Positions 34,523 to 42,789 of a DNA stretch of 64,000 nucleotides are shown here, piece after piece; within the stretch, counting starts at the first letter, position 1; every line of letters starts with the position of its first letter. Source of the stretch: Burkholderia metallica (GTDB lineage: Bacteria; Pseudomonadota; Gammaproteobacteria; Burkholderiales; Burkholderiaceae); the NCBI RefSeq assembly GCF_902832845.1, contig NZ_CADFDB010000006.1:329313-393312 (forward strand), written 5' to 3'. Below the pieces are notes generated by a model. The model had not been told where the DNA came from, did no database searches, and saw only the letters and a list, made by a program, of their open reading frames with translations. The position numbers were made by a program, and so were the translations under genes.

Positions 34523-34678
34523 ATGCTCGGTACGATCCTTATCGTCATACTGATTCTGCTACTCATCGGTGCATTTCCTGCATGGCCTCACAGCCGAAGC
34601 TGGGGCTACTGGCCTTCGAGCACCGTCGGGCTGATCGTCATCATCGTCGTCATACTCGTGCTGCTGGGTCGCATCTGA
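34523..34678 (+). CDS. DUF3309-type small membrane protein
   Basis: A 51-residue protein with strong CAGGAGGGG upstream. It has two hydrophobic helices, MLGTILIVILILLLIGAFPA and VGLIVIIVVILVLLGRI, joined by a WPHSRSWGYWPS turn. This layout and the PxWxxSRxWGYxPS motif are those of the DUF3309 proteins common in Burkholderia and Rhizobiales. Function unknown; likely an inner-membrane stress-type peptide. Confidence 0.85.
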   Translation: MLGTILIVILILLLIGAFPAWPHSRSWGYWPSSTVGLIVIIVVILVLLGRI

Positions 34679-34850
34679 CGCCGCAGCGCGCCGGCCGGGC
34701 AGGCCGCGCCCCTTATGAAACAATGGCGAACGGCCCGGCCGGGCATACCGGAACGTGTCCATCGCGACACCGGGATGGCCGGCGTTCGATTCATCGGAAC
34801 GACGCGCGTCACGCGGCGTCGATCACCGTCATCCGTAAGAGACGCATGCC

Positions 34851-35189
34851 ATGAATGCAGACGGAAAAGCACGCGTCGCCCCCGTGGCGAATCTGGAAGG
34901 ATGGTGCAATTTCGATGCGCGCTCACCCGAGTGCGATACGGATCATGCGCGCATCCAGGCGGAGCTGGAGATCGAAATACACCCGGCGCATCCGTTTTAC
35001 CGGCGCCGTCTCGAAGTCGTCGCGCACGCCCTGGGTTGCGACGATGTGCTGTGTACGCACGTCGACGAACCCGGACGCTATTCCGCGCTGCATCTCACCT
35101 GGGGCGGCCGCCCCGAGATCGGCTCGTGTCCCACCATCGATTTCGATGGCGACCGGCAGGCGGTCGCGAAGTATTTCGACTGTTCATAG
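34851..35189 (+). CDS. Hypothetical protein (112 aa)
   Basis: A cytosolic-looking protein starting MNADGKARVAPVANLEGWCN, with DHARIQAELEIEIHPAHPFY, then LGCDDVLCTHVDEPGRYSAL and the end TIDFDGDRQAVAKYFDCS. Several Cys, His and Asp residues could bind metal, but no family is recognised. A weak AAGAGACG site precedes the ATG. Convergent with the quinone oxidoreductase gene. Confidence 0.5.
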   Translation: MNADGKARVAPVANLEGWCNFDARSPECDTDHARIQAELEIEIHPAHPFYRRRLEVVAHALGCDDVLCTHVDEPGRYSALHLTWGGRPEIGSCPTIDFDGDRQAVAKYFDCS

Positions 35190-35321
35190 CGGGGCGGCCG
35201 CGCCTGCGGCGTCGTGGCGTCACGCTTGCGGTCGTTCGCAGCCAGATCGCCCCGAGGGTCCGGCAGTTGCGAAGCGCTGCAACTCAGCCGCCCACGTCTG
35301 CCGGGCTGAATCACGGCCCGC

Positions 35322-36368
35322 TCACGCGGCATGCTTGCCCGCTGCGGCGAAAGCCGGCGTGCGCAGCACGATCTTGCCGATGTGGCGGCCGGAATCCATC
35401 AGCACGTGGGCCGCGCTCGCATCGCGCAGGTCGAAGGCCTGATACACCTGCGGCGTCACCGTGCGCTGCCTGATCAGCGGCCACACGGCCTCTTCCAGTT
35501 CGCGGATGATCTGCGCCTTCTCCGCATAGGTGCGCGAGCGCAGCGTCGAGCCGATGTGCGTGAGCCGCTTGGTGAGCATCGGAAACAGGTCGAGCTCCTT
35601 CGCGGGCCCGTTGATCACGCCGATCTGAACGATGCGGCCGTTCATCGCCGCTGCCGCGAAATTGCGTGCGACGTAGTCGCCCGCGATGATGTCGACGATC
35701 ACGTCGACGCCCTTGCCGTCAGTGAAGCGCTTGACCGCATCGACGAAATCCTCGTCGCGGTAGTTGATCGCGAGATCCGCGCCGAGCCGCAGGCTCGCGT
35801 CGCGCTGCGCGTCCGAGCCCACCGTCGTGATGATGGTCGACGCGCCGAACGCCTTCGCCAGCATCGTCGCCGTCGTGCCGATGCCCGACGCGCCGCCGTG
35901 AATCAGCACGCTTTCGCCGGCCCTGAACCCGCCCCGCTGGAACAGGTTCAGCCAGACCGTCATGAAGGTTTCGGGCATCGCCGCCGCTTCCGTCATGTCG
36001 AGGCCCTCGGGAATCGCGAGCGTATTGCTCTCGTTCGCCACTGCGTATTCCGCGTAGCCGCCGCCCGGGATCAGCGCGCAGACTTCGTCGCCGACCGCGA
36101 AGCGCGTGACGTCGCGACCGATCGCGACGACTTCGCCGGCAACCTCGAGACCGGGAATGTCGGACGCGCCGGGCGGCGGATCGTACAGCCCCTTGCGCTG
36201 GAAGACGTCGGGGCCGTTCACGCCCGCGGCGTGAATGCGGATCAGCACTTCGTCCGCAGCCGGCGACGGCACGTCGCGCGTGGTCGGCACGAGCACGTCG
36301 GGGCCGCCGGGATGGACGATTTCGATCGCCGTCATGCGGGCGGGCAGGGGTTTCATTTCATCAGTCAC
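35322..36368 (-). CDS. NAD(P)H-quinone oxidoreductase (zeta-crystallin type MDR)
   Basis: A 348-residue zinc-free medium-chain reductase. The GroES-like domain includes RIHAAGVNGPDVFQRKGLYD and IPGLEVAGEVVAIG. The Rossmann domain has LIHGGASGIGTTATMLAKAF. It reduces quinones with NADPH. The GTG at 36368 is chosen because GAGGATCATATC sits directly upstream; ATG 36356 is an alternative. Divergent from a LysR regulator with a 140-base gap containing two CGAATCGCGG-like 10-mers 18 bp apart, consistent with LysR-controlled stress or catabolic reduction. Confidence 0.9.
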   Translation of the reverse strand: MTDEMKPLPARMTAIEIVHPGGPDVLVPTTRDVPSPAADEVLIRIHAAGVNGPDVFQRKGLYDPPPGASDIPGLEVAGEVVAIGRDVTRFAVGDEVCALIPGGGYAEYAVANESNTLAIPEGLDMTEAAAMPETFMTVWLNLFQRGGFRAGESVLIHGGASGIGTTATMLAKAFGASTIITTVGSDAQRDASLRLGADLAINYRDEDFVDAVKRFTDGKGVDVIVDIIAGDYVARNFAAAAMNGRIVQIGVINGPAKELDLFPMLTKRLTHIGSTLRSRTYAEKAQIIRELEEAVWPLIRQRTVTPQVYQAFDLRDASAAHVLMDSGRHIGKIVLRTPAFAAAGKHAA

Positions 36369-36508
36369 GATATGATCCTCAACGTTCGTCAATGCGCGGC
36401 CGATTCGCGGATCATCCTCGAATCGCGGCATCGCAATGGGTGTGAAGACAGTCTAGGGACGGTGCCGCTCGCAGGCACGCAGTGAATTGCCGAACGAGGA
36501 ATGCAAAA

Positions 36509-37402
36509 ATGCATCAGTCAGCACAAGCGATGAACTGGGACGACGCGCGCGTGTTCCTCGCGATCCATCGCGAACGCACGTTGCGCCGCGCGGCGCAGAC
36601 GCTCGGGGTCGACCAGGCGACGGTCGGGCGCCGGCTCGCGCAGCTCGAGCACATGCTCGGCGCCACGCTGTTCCTGCGCTCGTCGAAGGGCTACCTGACC
36701 ACGCCGGTCGGCGAGCTGGCGCTGCGCGCCGCCGAGGCGATGGAGCTGCACGCGCACGAACTCGTCCGGCTGACGCAGGGCGTCGACCGGCGGCTCGCCG
36801 GCGAGGTCAAGATCACGACGACCGATGCGCTCGCGCTCGAATTCGTGATGCCGTCGATCGCGCGGCTGCATGCGAAGCATCCCGACGTATGCGTGTCGCT
36901 GAACACGTCGACTCACGTCCTGAACCTGGCGAAGCGCGAGGCCGACATCGCGGTGCGCACCGTGCGGCCCGACAATCCCGACCTCGTCGCGCGCCGCCTC
37001 GCGTGCTGGGACATGGGCCTGTTCGCTTCGCACGACTATCTGCAACGGCACGGCGAGCCCGCGCCAGGCAGCGCGTTCGCGGGGCACGACCTGGTCGTCT
37101 ACCAGCCGTATGTCGACGCGAGCCGGAAGCCGGCGATCGCCGGCGTGCCGATCGACGCCGGGCGCATCGTCGCGCGGATGAATTCGAGCCTGATGATGCG
37201 CGCCGCGCTGCGCGCGGGCCTCGGCATCGGCGAAATCCCGGTGTACATGGGCGAACGCGACGGCCTCGCCCGCGTCCTGCCCGCGCAAATGCGCGAAGCG
37301 CCCTACGAGGTCTGGCTCGTCACGCATCGCGACCTGCGCCACACCGCGCGCATCCGCGCGACGATCGACGAGATCGTGTCCGCGTTCGACACGCATCGGT
37401 AA
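36509..37402 (+). CDS. LysR-family regulator
   Basis: A 297-residue regulator. The HTH region is MNWDDARVFLAIHRERTLRR with VDQATVGRRLAQLEHMLGAT. The effector domain begins near VKITTTDALALEFVMPSIAR and belongs to the CrgA/GcvA-like group. ATG 36509 follows GAGGAATGC; a second ATG lies seven codons in. Divergent from the quinone oxidoreductase, its likely target. Confidence 0.92.
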   Translation: MHQSAQAMNWDDARVFLAIHRERTLRRAAQTLGVDQATVGRRLAQLEHMLGATLFLRSSKGYLTTPVGELALRAAEAMELHAHELVRLTQGVDRRLAGEVKITTTDALALEFVMPSIARLHAKHPDVCVSLNTSTHVLNLAKREADIAVRTVRPDNPDLVARRLACWDMGLFASHDYLQRHGEPAPGSAFAGHDLVVYQPYVDASRKPAIAGVPIDAGRIVARMNSSLMMRAALRAGLGIGEIPVYMGERDGLARVLPAQMREAPYEVWLVTHRDLRHTARIRATIDEIVSAFDTHR

Positions 37403-37508
37403 AACACGCCGGCATACCCCCGCGCGCACCGCCGCCCGGCCTCCGTTCGACGGCGTTTCCCATGCGGTAGTATGGCGACTCGATGGAAACCCCGACGGAT
37501 TCACACGA

Positions 37509-38246
37509 ATGTCCCTGCCTGATCTCCCGCCCCTTTCCAGCGCCGGCCCGGACGCGCAGGCGCTCGTCCTCATCGCCGAAGACGAACCCGAGATCGCCGA
37601 GATCCTGACCGCCTATCTCGCGCGCGGCGGCCTGCGCACCGTGCATGCGGCCGACGGCCGCCGCGCACTCGAACTGCACCTGCAGCTCAAGCCCGACCTC
37701 GTGCTGCTCGACGTGCAGATGCCGCACATCGACGGCTGGAAGGTGCTCGCCGAAATCCGTCATCGCGGCGACACGCCGGTGATCATGCTCACCGCGCTCG
37801 ACCAGGACATCGACAAGCTCACCGGCCTGCGCATCGGCGCCGACGACTACGTGGTGAAGCCGTTCAATCCCGCCGAAGTCGTCGCGCGCGCGCAGGCGGT
37901 GCTGCGCCGCTCGATGGCCGGCGCGCGCCAGGAAGAACAGCGCGTGCTGCGCGTCGCGCCGTTCGAGATCGACCTCGAACGCCACGAAGCCACGCTCGAA
38001 GTGGGCAGCGAACGGCACACGCTCGCGCTGACGCTCACCGAATTCAAGCTGCTCGCGCAGCTCGCGCGCGCGCCGCGGCGCGTGTTCAGCCGCGCCGAGC
38101 TGATGGCGACCTGCCTGCCGGAAGGCGACGCGCTGGAGCGCACGGTGGACAGCCACGTCAGCAAGCTGCGCAAGAAGCTCGACGACCTCGGCGTGCAGGG
38201 CGTGCCCGTCAGCGTGCGCGGCGTCGGCTACAAGCTCTGGAGCTGA
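37509..38246 (+). CDS. OmpR/PhoB-type response regulator (BaeR-like)
   Basis: A 245-residue regulator. The receiver domain has the acidic pocket EDEPEIAEIL, phosphoacceptor Asp in PDLVLLDVQMPHIDGW, Thr in IMLTALDQD and Lys in DDYVVKPFNPAEV. The C-terminal winged HTH includes LTLTEFKLLAQLARAPRRVF and VDSHVSKLRKKLDDLG. Four bases separate it from the histidine kinase, so they form one operon. Its targets are probably envelope or efflux genes by analogy with BaeR; this is inference. Confidence 0.93.
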   Translation: MSLPDLPPLSSAGPDAQALVLIAEDEPEIAEILTAYLARGGLRTVHAADGRRALELHLQLKPDLVLLDVQMPHIDGWKVLAEIRHRGDTPVIMLTALDQDIDKLTGLRIGADDYVVKPFNPAEVVARAQAVLRRSMAGARQEEQRVLRVAPFEIDLERHEATLEVGSERHTLALTLTEFKLLAQLARAPRRVFSRAELMATCLPEGDALERTVDSHVSKLRKKLDDLGVQGVPVSVRGVGYKLWS

Positions 38247-38250
38247 ACAC

Positions 38251-39336
38251 GTGAAGCTCGATGGTCTGAGCCGGCAGATCGCGCTGACCATGGCCGGAAT
38301 GGTGTTCGGCGTGACGCTGCTGATGGTGCTCACCGCCATCGCTTTCTACTACGTCGCGTTCAATTACTGGCCCGCGCACTTCAACACGAAGAGCTGGCTG
38401 CCGACCGCGCCGGAATGGCTGTGGCTGATCGCGACCACGTCGGTCGGCCTCGTGCTGTCGGTCGCGGTGGCCGTCAATCTCGCGCGTCGCATCCTCGTGC
38501 CGTTGAACTCGGTCACCGACAGCATTCGCCGCGTCGCGCGCGGCGATCTCGACGCGCGCGCCGTCGCGGGCGACCGCTCGCTGCACGAAGCCGCACTGCT
38601 CGCGGACAACTTCAACGCGCTCGCCGACGAACTGCAGCGCGTGACCAACGAGCAGGCGATCTGGAACGCCGCGATCGCGCACGAGCTGCGCACGCCCGTC
38701 ACGGTGCTGCGCGGGCGCCTGCAGGGGCTCGCCGAAGGCGTGTTCAGGCCCGACGAAGCGCAGTTCCGCAGCCTGCTCGCGCAGGTCGAAGGGCTGACGC
38801 GGCTGATCGAGGATCTGCGCGTGGTCAGCCTCGCGGACAGCGGCCACCTGAGCATCGAGATCCGCGACACCGATCTTGCCGCCGAAGTGCGCGCCGTGGT
38901 CGACGTGTACGCGCACGCGATGCAGGCCGCCGGCCAGCATCCGGTGCTCGATCTCGACACGCGGCGCATGCGCTGCGACCCGGTGCGCATTCGTCAGGCG
39001 CTGCTGGCGCTGCTGGAAAACGCGCGCCGCCACGCGGTGCCCGGCGCGATCCGCATCCAGACGCGTATCGAACAGAGGATGTGCCGGCTGCGCGTCGAGG
39101 ACGACGGCCCCGGCATCCCGGCCGAGTTCGCGCCGCACGTGTTCAAGGCATTCCGGCGCGCGGACGGCACGCAACGGGGCGGCAGCGGCCTCGGGCTCGC
39201 GGTCGTCGCGGCGATCGCGCATGCGCATCACGGCGAGGCCGTCTGCATGCCGACCGGCGCGGGCGGTACGCGGTTCGAAGTGCAGTGGCCCGACAATCTC
39301 GTGCCGACGCCGGACAACGCGCGCTTTCCGGCTTGA
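38251..39336 (+). CDS. Sensor histidine kinase (BaeS-like)
   Basis: A 361-residue kinase starting at GTG with GGAGCTGAACAC upstream, inside the end of the regulator gene. TM1 spans ~12-34 and TM2 ~55-75 with a very short periplasmic loop (~20 residues). A HAMP follows (RRILVPLNSVTDSIRRVARG), then the H-box AIAHELRTPVTVLRG (phospho-His), N-box LLENARRHAVPG and G1/G2 DDGPGIP and GGSGLGLAVV. The short periplasmic loop suggests intramembrane sensing, as for envelope-stress or peptide-sensing kinases. Confidence 0.92.
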   Translation: MKLDGLSRQIALTMAGMVFGVTLLMVLTAIAFYYVAFNYWPAHFNTKSWLPTAPEWLWLIATTSVGLVLSVAVAVNLARRILVPLNSVTDSIRRVARGDLDARAVAGDRSLHEAALLADNFNALADELQRVTNEQAIWNAAIAHELRTPVTVLRGRLQGLAEGVFRPDEAQFRSLLAQVEGLTRLIEDLRVVSLADSGHLSIEIRDTDLAAEVRAVVDVYAHAMQAAGQHPVLDLDTRRMRCDPVRIRQALLALLENARRHAVPGAIRIQTRIEQRMCRLRVEDDGPGIPAEFAPHVFKAFRRADGTQRGGSGLGLAVVAAIAHAHHGEAVCMPTGAGGTRFEVQWPDNLVPTPDNARFPA

Positions 39337-39379
39337 GAAGCGGGCCTCAACGCTTTCGCGCTTTCACCTCCTTACGCTT

Positions 39380-40066
39380 TCACGCTCGCGGTTCGCGCCC
39401 GATCTCTTCGAGCGGCGGGTGGAACCCGAGCACCGTGTACTCCCGCACGGACACCGTCCCTTTCCCGGCCGCGCCCTGCACGACCACCGCGCGCACGGCG
39501 CCGGCCCGGTCGAATTTCAGGCGGGTGCCGACGGTTGCGTTGCGCAGCGCCTCCAGTTCCTCGATCCGCGCGATCGCCAGCTTGCGCACCGCGCCGGATA
39601 CGTACACCGGCAGGAACACCAGCGCGATGAAGATCGACACCGTGTCCTTCGATGCGCTGTCGAGCACCGGCTGACCCGACATCACGAGCGACAGCGACGT
39701 CGCCGCGACGAAGATCGCGAGCACGGTCGCGCCTACGCCGAGCGATGAGAACCGCTCGGCCGCCTTTTTCATGCGGGCCTTCACGAGCGCGCGCGTGGCC
39801 GCGGACGGCACCAGCCATTCGCGCTGCGCGCCGTGATATCCGGCGAAGCCGAGGAACAACGTCGCGACCGCGCTGATGCCGATGCTGGTGTACAGCGCGT
39901 CGAACAGCATGCAGACGAATTCGAGCAGGAACACGATCACCGGCGGCCACAGCAGCAGACGGAACGAATAGCCGCCGCGGCCATGCCCGCGGATCCACCA
40001 TTTCACCGGCGGCCACTCCCAGAAGCGGCTGTCCCGGTGGAGCGAAAGTTCTTCGATATCGTTCAC
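39380..40066 (-). CDS. Membrane protein of unknown function (228 aa)
   Basis: Starts at GTG 40066 with AGGTGAGACC upstream. The N-terminus is polar (VNDIEELSLHRDSRFWEWPP). Hydrophobic segments follow at residues ~39-57, 62-78, 115-135 and 145-165, then a cytosolic beta-rich tail with VGTRLKFDRAGAVRAVVVQG and the ending PPLEEIGREPRA. No family is recognised. Convergent with the sensor kinase. The left flank of the pilus locus begins about 90 bases upstream of its start. Confidence 0.65.
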   Translation of the reverse strand: MNDIEELSLHRDSRFWEWPPVKWWIRGHGRGGYSFRLLLWPPVIVFLLEFVCMLFDALYTSIGISAVATLFLGFAGYHGAQREWLVPSAATRALVKARMKKAAERFSSLGVGATVLAIFVAATSLSLVMSGQPVLDSASKDTVSIFIALVFLPVYVSGAVRKLAIARIEELEALRNATVGTRLKFDRAGAVRAVVVQGAAGKGTVSVREYTVLGFHPPLEEIGREPRA

Positions 40067-40157
40067 GGTCTCACCTGCCTGTGCGATCCCGTTCCGTCCG
40101 GGCATCGCGTTGCGTCGCCCGCCCGATCCGGCGCGAGAGGCGGCCCGACAGGCAAAC

Positions 40158-40240
40158 GAATGCGTCAGGTTATCAAATGATCCGGAAGATTCATTCGCCC
40201 CTTCGCCGACGGGCGATGCCGGGCTCGCCTGTCGACGCGG
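40158..40240. repeat. Left imperfect direct repeat bracketing the pilus locus
   Basis: Block 1 (40158-40195) matches 48543-48580 at 33 of 38 positions, including TCAGGTTATCAA, GATCC and AAGATTCATT. Block 2 (40211-40240) matches 48599-48628 at 23 of 30 positions and ends TCGACGCGG. The repeat stops exactly at the stop codon of the last pilus gene. Both copies have the same orientation, about 8.4 kb apart. Confidence 0.65.
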
Positions 40241-40939
40241 TCAGAGGGCGTCCGCTCCGCTTGCGCTCGCATCCGCCGGAGCGGCCCCACCGCGACACGT
40301 CGGCTGCCCCGGAATCTCGACGACGCGCCCTTGCAGCGGCCGCGGCACGCCCGGGTACACATTGAACGGTTCGACCGCCTGCCCGTCGACCTTCGCGTCC
40401 TTCACCGCATAACGTACGGTTCCCGTCGCCGTCAGCCGCGCGCCGTGCGCGTCGCACGCAACGGACAATGCCTCCTTCCGGCTCTCCGGCATTTGCCGGA
40501 CGAGCGCACTGAATCCCAGATTGACGACGATGCTCCCGGTCGCCTTCTGCTGCCCCTGCGGCATCACCTTGATCTCGGGTTTGACATCCAGCCGATACAC
40601 CGTCTCGGCCTGAACCGCCCGCAACGGCTTCAACGCAATGCTCTTGGTCTGCCCGGGCGCGAGCGTCAGCTTGAACGGGAATGCATAGAGCGCCGGATTC
40701 GCTTCGTTGCCGACCGGCTCGAGCTTCTCGTCTTTCAGCGGCACGCCGGGATTGAGCAGGCGCGACAATGAAATGGTCACGTACTCGGGGCGATCGCCGT
40801 TGTTGACGATCTGCACGTTTGCCGTGCCCGAATCGACCGGGATTTCCTTCGGAAACACGTCGATCGTCGCAACCGCGACGCCCGGAATCAGCGCGGCGAG
40901 CGTGGCCGCAATCGGAAGAAAGAGTGAACGCAATCTCAT
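40241..40939 (-). CDS. CS1-type pilus periplasmic chaperone (distal copy)
   Basis: A 232-residue exported protein from ATG 40939, with a signal peptide ending near IPGVAVA. The fold has the conserved chaperone strand pattern: IDVFPKEIPVDSGTANVQIV, PEYVTISLSRLLNPG, APGQTKSIALKPL, then VYRLDVKPEIKVMPQG and VNLGFSALVRQMPES, ending in a second domain with a disulfide pair (VACDAHG and QPTCRGG). It belongs to the CooB/CblB alpha-clade chaperones. It is the last gene of the pilus operon, 193 bases after the second pilin and preceded by a hairpin. Confidence 0.85.
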   Translation of the reverse strand: MRLRSLFLPIAATLAALIPGVAVATIDVFPKEIPVDSGTANVQIVNNGDRPEYVTISLSRLLNPGVPLKDEKLEPVGNEANPALYAFPFKLTLAPGQTKSIALKPLRAVQAETVYRLDVKPEIKVMPQGQQKATGSIVVNLGFSALVRQMPESRKEALSVACDAHGARLTATGTVRYAVKDAKVDGQAVEPFNVYPGVPRPLQGRVVEIPGQPTCRGGAAPADASASGADAL

Positions 40940-41067
40940 GTTGGGGTCCAGTTGAGTCGGCACCCCGGGAAGGCATGCCGGTGCTGCCGTCGCGCCCGAT
41001 TTGCCATTCGCATGCGCGCATGCAAGTCTTGACGCAGACGACACTCGGAAACGGAAAATCCAAAGCA

Positions 41068-41093
41068 CACCGCCCGCGACACGGCGGGCGGTG
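41068..41093 (-). terminator. Intercistronic hairpin before distal chaperone gene
   Basis: CACCGCCCGC / GCGGGCGGTG, a perfect 10-bp GC stem with a six-base loop, followed on the minus strand by TGCTTTGGATTTTCC. The weak U-richness suggests an attenuator between the second pilin and distal chaperone genes. Confidence 0.5.
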
Positions 41094-41132
41094 AAGAACC
41101 GGAACGTCTCCGCGACGGGGAGACGACCACTG

Positions 41133-41684
41133 CTACTGCTGTTTCACGACGACCGGCTCGAACACGAGCGACAGCGTGCCCGTATAGGTGCCGACCGTAC
41201 TCCTGAAGTCGCCTTCCGGCGGATACGCGGAAACGGCGAGACGGTAATAGCCTTCGGAATCGACATTGGGCGACGGCGGCGCCGGGTTGTTGAATTCGAC
41301 CACCTGCCCGACGACGAGCGGCTTCGGGTCGGCCCCTTCGGCGCCGATGCTGACCGCCGGCTTGCGGAACGCGAGCGTCGGCTTGGCCTGATTCCGGATA
41401 TCGAGCGGTTGATCCATGCGGACCTGAAATCTGCCCGTCGTCGATACCACGCGCAGCCGCGCGTCCACCTCGTACGCCGTCTCCCAGCCGCCGAACTGCT
41501 GCATCGTCAGGCCCTGCCCGAACCAGCCGCCCTTGTCGTCGGTGATGATCAGGTTGTTCGGGCGCACGACCTTGGCCGTAATCTTGCTCTGCGTCTTGCC
41601 CTTGATCTCCAGGGTTTCCGCCGACGTGTACATCGGCTGGAGCGCCAGCGCCGCCAGCAATCCGCTCAGGATGATTTTGCTCAT
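41133..41684 (-). CDS. Second CS1-type pilin subunit
   Basis: A 183-residue protein with signal peptide MSKIILSGLLAALALQPMYT, cleaved near TSA. The mature protein ends in the family C-terminal strand GTYTGTLSLVFEPVVVKQQ, parallel to TYSGDLVMVFEP-type ends of CS1 pilins, and has RVVSTTGRFQVRMDQPLDI matching the core strands of the major pilin at 47491. It is only eight bases after the second tip gene, with AGGAAGCGAA before its ATG. It may be a minor or alternative shaft subunit. Confidence 0.8.
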   Translation of the reverse strand: MSKIILSGLLAALALQPMYTSAETLEIKGKTQSKITAKVVRPNNLIITDDKGGWFGQGLTMQQFGGWETAYEVDARLRVVSTTGRFQVRMDQPLDIRNQAKPTLAFRKPAVSIGAEGADPKPLVVGQVVEFNNPAPPSPNVDSEGYYRLAVSAYPPEGDFRSTVGTYTGTLSLVFEPVVVKQQ

Positions 41685-41743
41685 TTCGCTTCCTATGATT
41701 TCGTGACGACCGTGAACGACAGCACATCGCTGTAGTCGCCAGC
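41653..41743. repeat. 91-bp perfect direct repeat, copy A
   Basis: Identical to 42699-42789. It covers the first codons of the second pilin gene, its ribosome site and the last codons of tip gene 2. Similarity continues at lower identity through the C-terminal half of the tip gene. It marks a tandem duplication of about 1046 bp. Confidence 0.9.
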
Positions 41744-42730
41744 GTCCACAGTTGCGTCGACCGAGGTCCTGAACGTCGGCACGAAGCAGGTCCGAGCGTT
41801 GTTGTTCAACAGCACCGGGCTGGCGCTCGTATTCGGCAACCGGAACGTCGCGCTGCCACTGTCCAGCGTCAGGTCGTACGGAACCGTCTGCTCAGGCTTG
41901 CTCGCATTCCTGAGCAGATACCGGTTACCCGAAACACCGTTCGCACTCGTCGCATTGATCACGAAATTGCGACTACCGCCGTTGAACCCCATGTACGTGA
42001 AGCAGAGCTGCTGCTCCGCACCCGCAATCGTCTTTTCGCCATCGCCTCGCGGCAATTCCCCGAGATTCCAGTCGGGTGCCGCCACATCTACCGCGAGAAT
42101 GGCCGGCGGATCCGGCGGCGTGACCTCGGGATCGATCACCTTGCATGAACTGCTCCCGCTCACGGGGGTGAGATAGACGCCACCAGTAACCTCGCCGCGA
42201 TCGTTGGCATCAGTAAAGATGCCGGCACGGAGCGTAATGCCGGGCCAATCCTTGATGATGGCATTGTCGATAATCACCTCGACCTGGGCCTTGTGTGCGT
42301 AGCGTGCTGCCCAGAGATACTGCCCCCAATACGTCACGTGATAGTTGCCAACAATTGACGCCCTAAAGTGTTCAACGCCGCGCATCTTGACAGACTTTGC
42401 CGCCGCCGTGCTTTGCTTCATCTTTCCGTTCGCGTCATACGTGTAGACCAGAACGCCCCGGGATACGAAAGTGCTGAATCCGATGTTCAAATCGGAAGCC
42501 TTATAGTCAAATACCACTTGAAGAGTACTGGTCCCATCCCCGTTATTTATCCACGCGCACGCATCATAGCTATAAACCAGGTCGGCGGGTATAAGGTCCC
42601 ACCCAGCAGATGCGTTCAACGAAAGGCCCATCAGGCATGCGCCGAATAGACAACCTCGCCACCGCCGAATCATTCCGAATTTTTTCATCGATTTTTCAGC
42701 CAGCAATCCGCTCAGGATGATTTTGCTCAT
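41693..42730 (-). CDS. CblD/CooD-like pilus tip subunit 2 (chimeric leader)
   Basis: A 345-residue protein. The C-terminal ~135 residues (from VAAPDWNLGELPRGDGEKTI to LSFTVVTKS) form the conserved CblD-family pilin domain and are nearly identical to tip subunit 1. The N-terminal ~190 residues differ and are probably the adhesin domain. The first 11 residues, MSKIILSGLLA, are those of the downstream pilin and then run in frame into the native signal MKKFGMIRRWRGCLFGACLM. Translation at ATG 42730 uses AGGAAGCGAA copied from the pilin gene; ATG 42688 would be the original start but has no ribosome site. CblD/CooD proteins initiate assembly and sit at the tip. Confidence 0.85.
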   Translation of the reverse strand: MSKIILSGLLAEKSMKKFGMIRRWRGCLFGACLMGLSLNASAGWDLIPADLVYSYDACAWINNGDGTSTLQVVFDYKASDLNIGFSTFVSRGVLVYTYDANGKMKQSTAAAKSVKMRGVEHFRASIVGNYHVTYWGQYLWAARYAHKAQVEVIIDNAIIKDWPGITLRAGIFTDANDRGEVTGGVYLTPVSGSSSCKVIDPEVTPPDPPAILAVDVAAPDWNLGELPRGDGEKTIAGAEQQLCFTYMGFNGGSRNFVINATSANGVSGNRYLLRNASKPEQTVPYDLTLDSGSATFRLPNTSASPVLLNNNARTCFVPTFRTSVDATVDAGDYSDVLSFTVVTKS

Positions 42731-42789
42731 TTCGCTTCCTATGATTTCGTGACGACCGTGAACGACAGCACATCGCTGTAGTCGCCAGC
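42699..42789. repeat. 91-bp perfect direct repeat, copy B
   Basis: Identical to 41653-41743. Here the pilin-gene part is only an 11-codon remnant, fused to the leader of tip gene 2. The repeat also contains the last codons and stop of tip gene 1. Confidence 0.9.

Noticed and set aside
41653-42789. Insertion sequence or CRISPR as the source of the 91-bp repeats
   Set aside because: Only two copies, both inside homologous gene parts, and no transposase or spacers; tandem gene duplication explains them.
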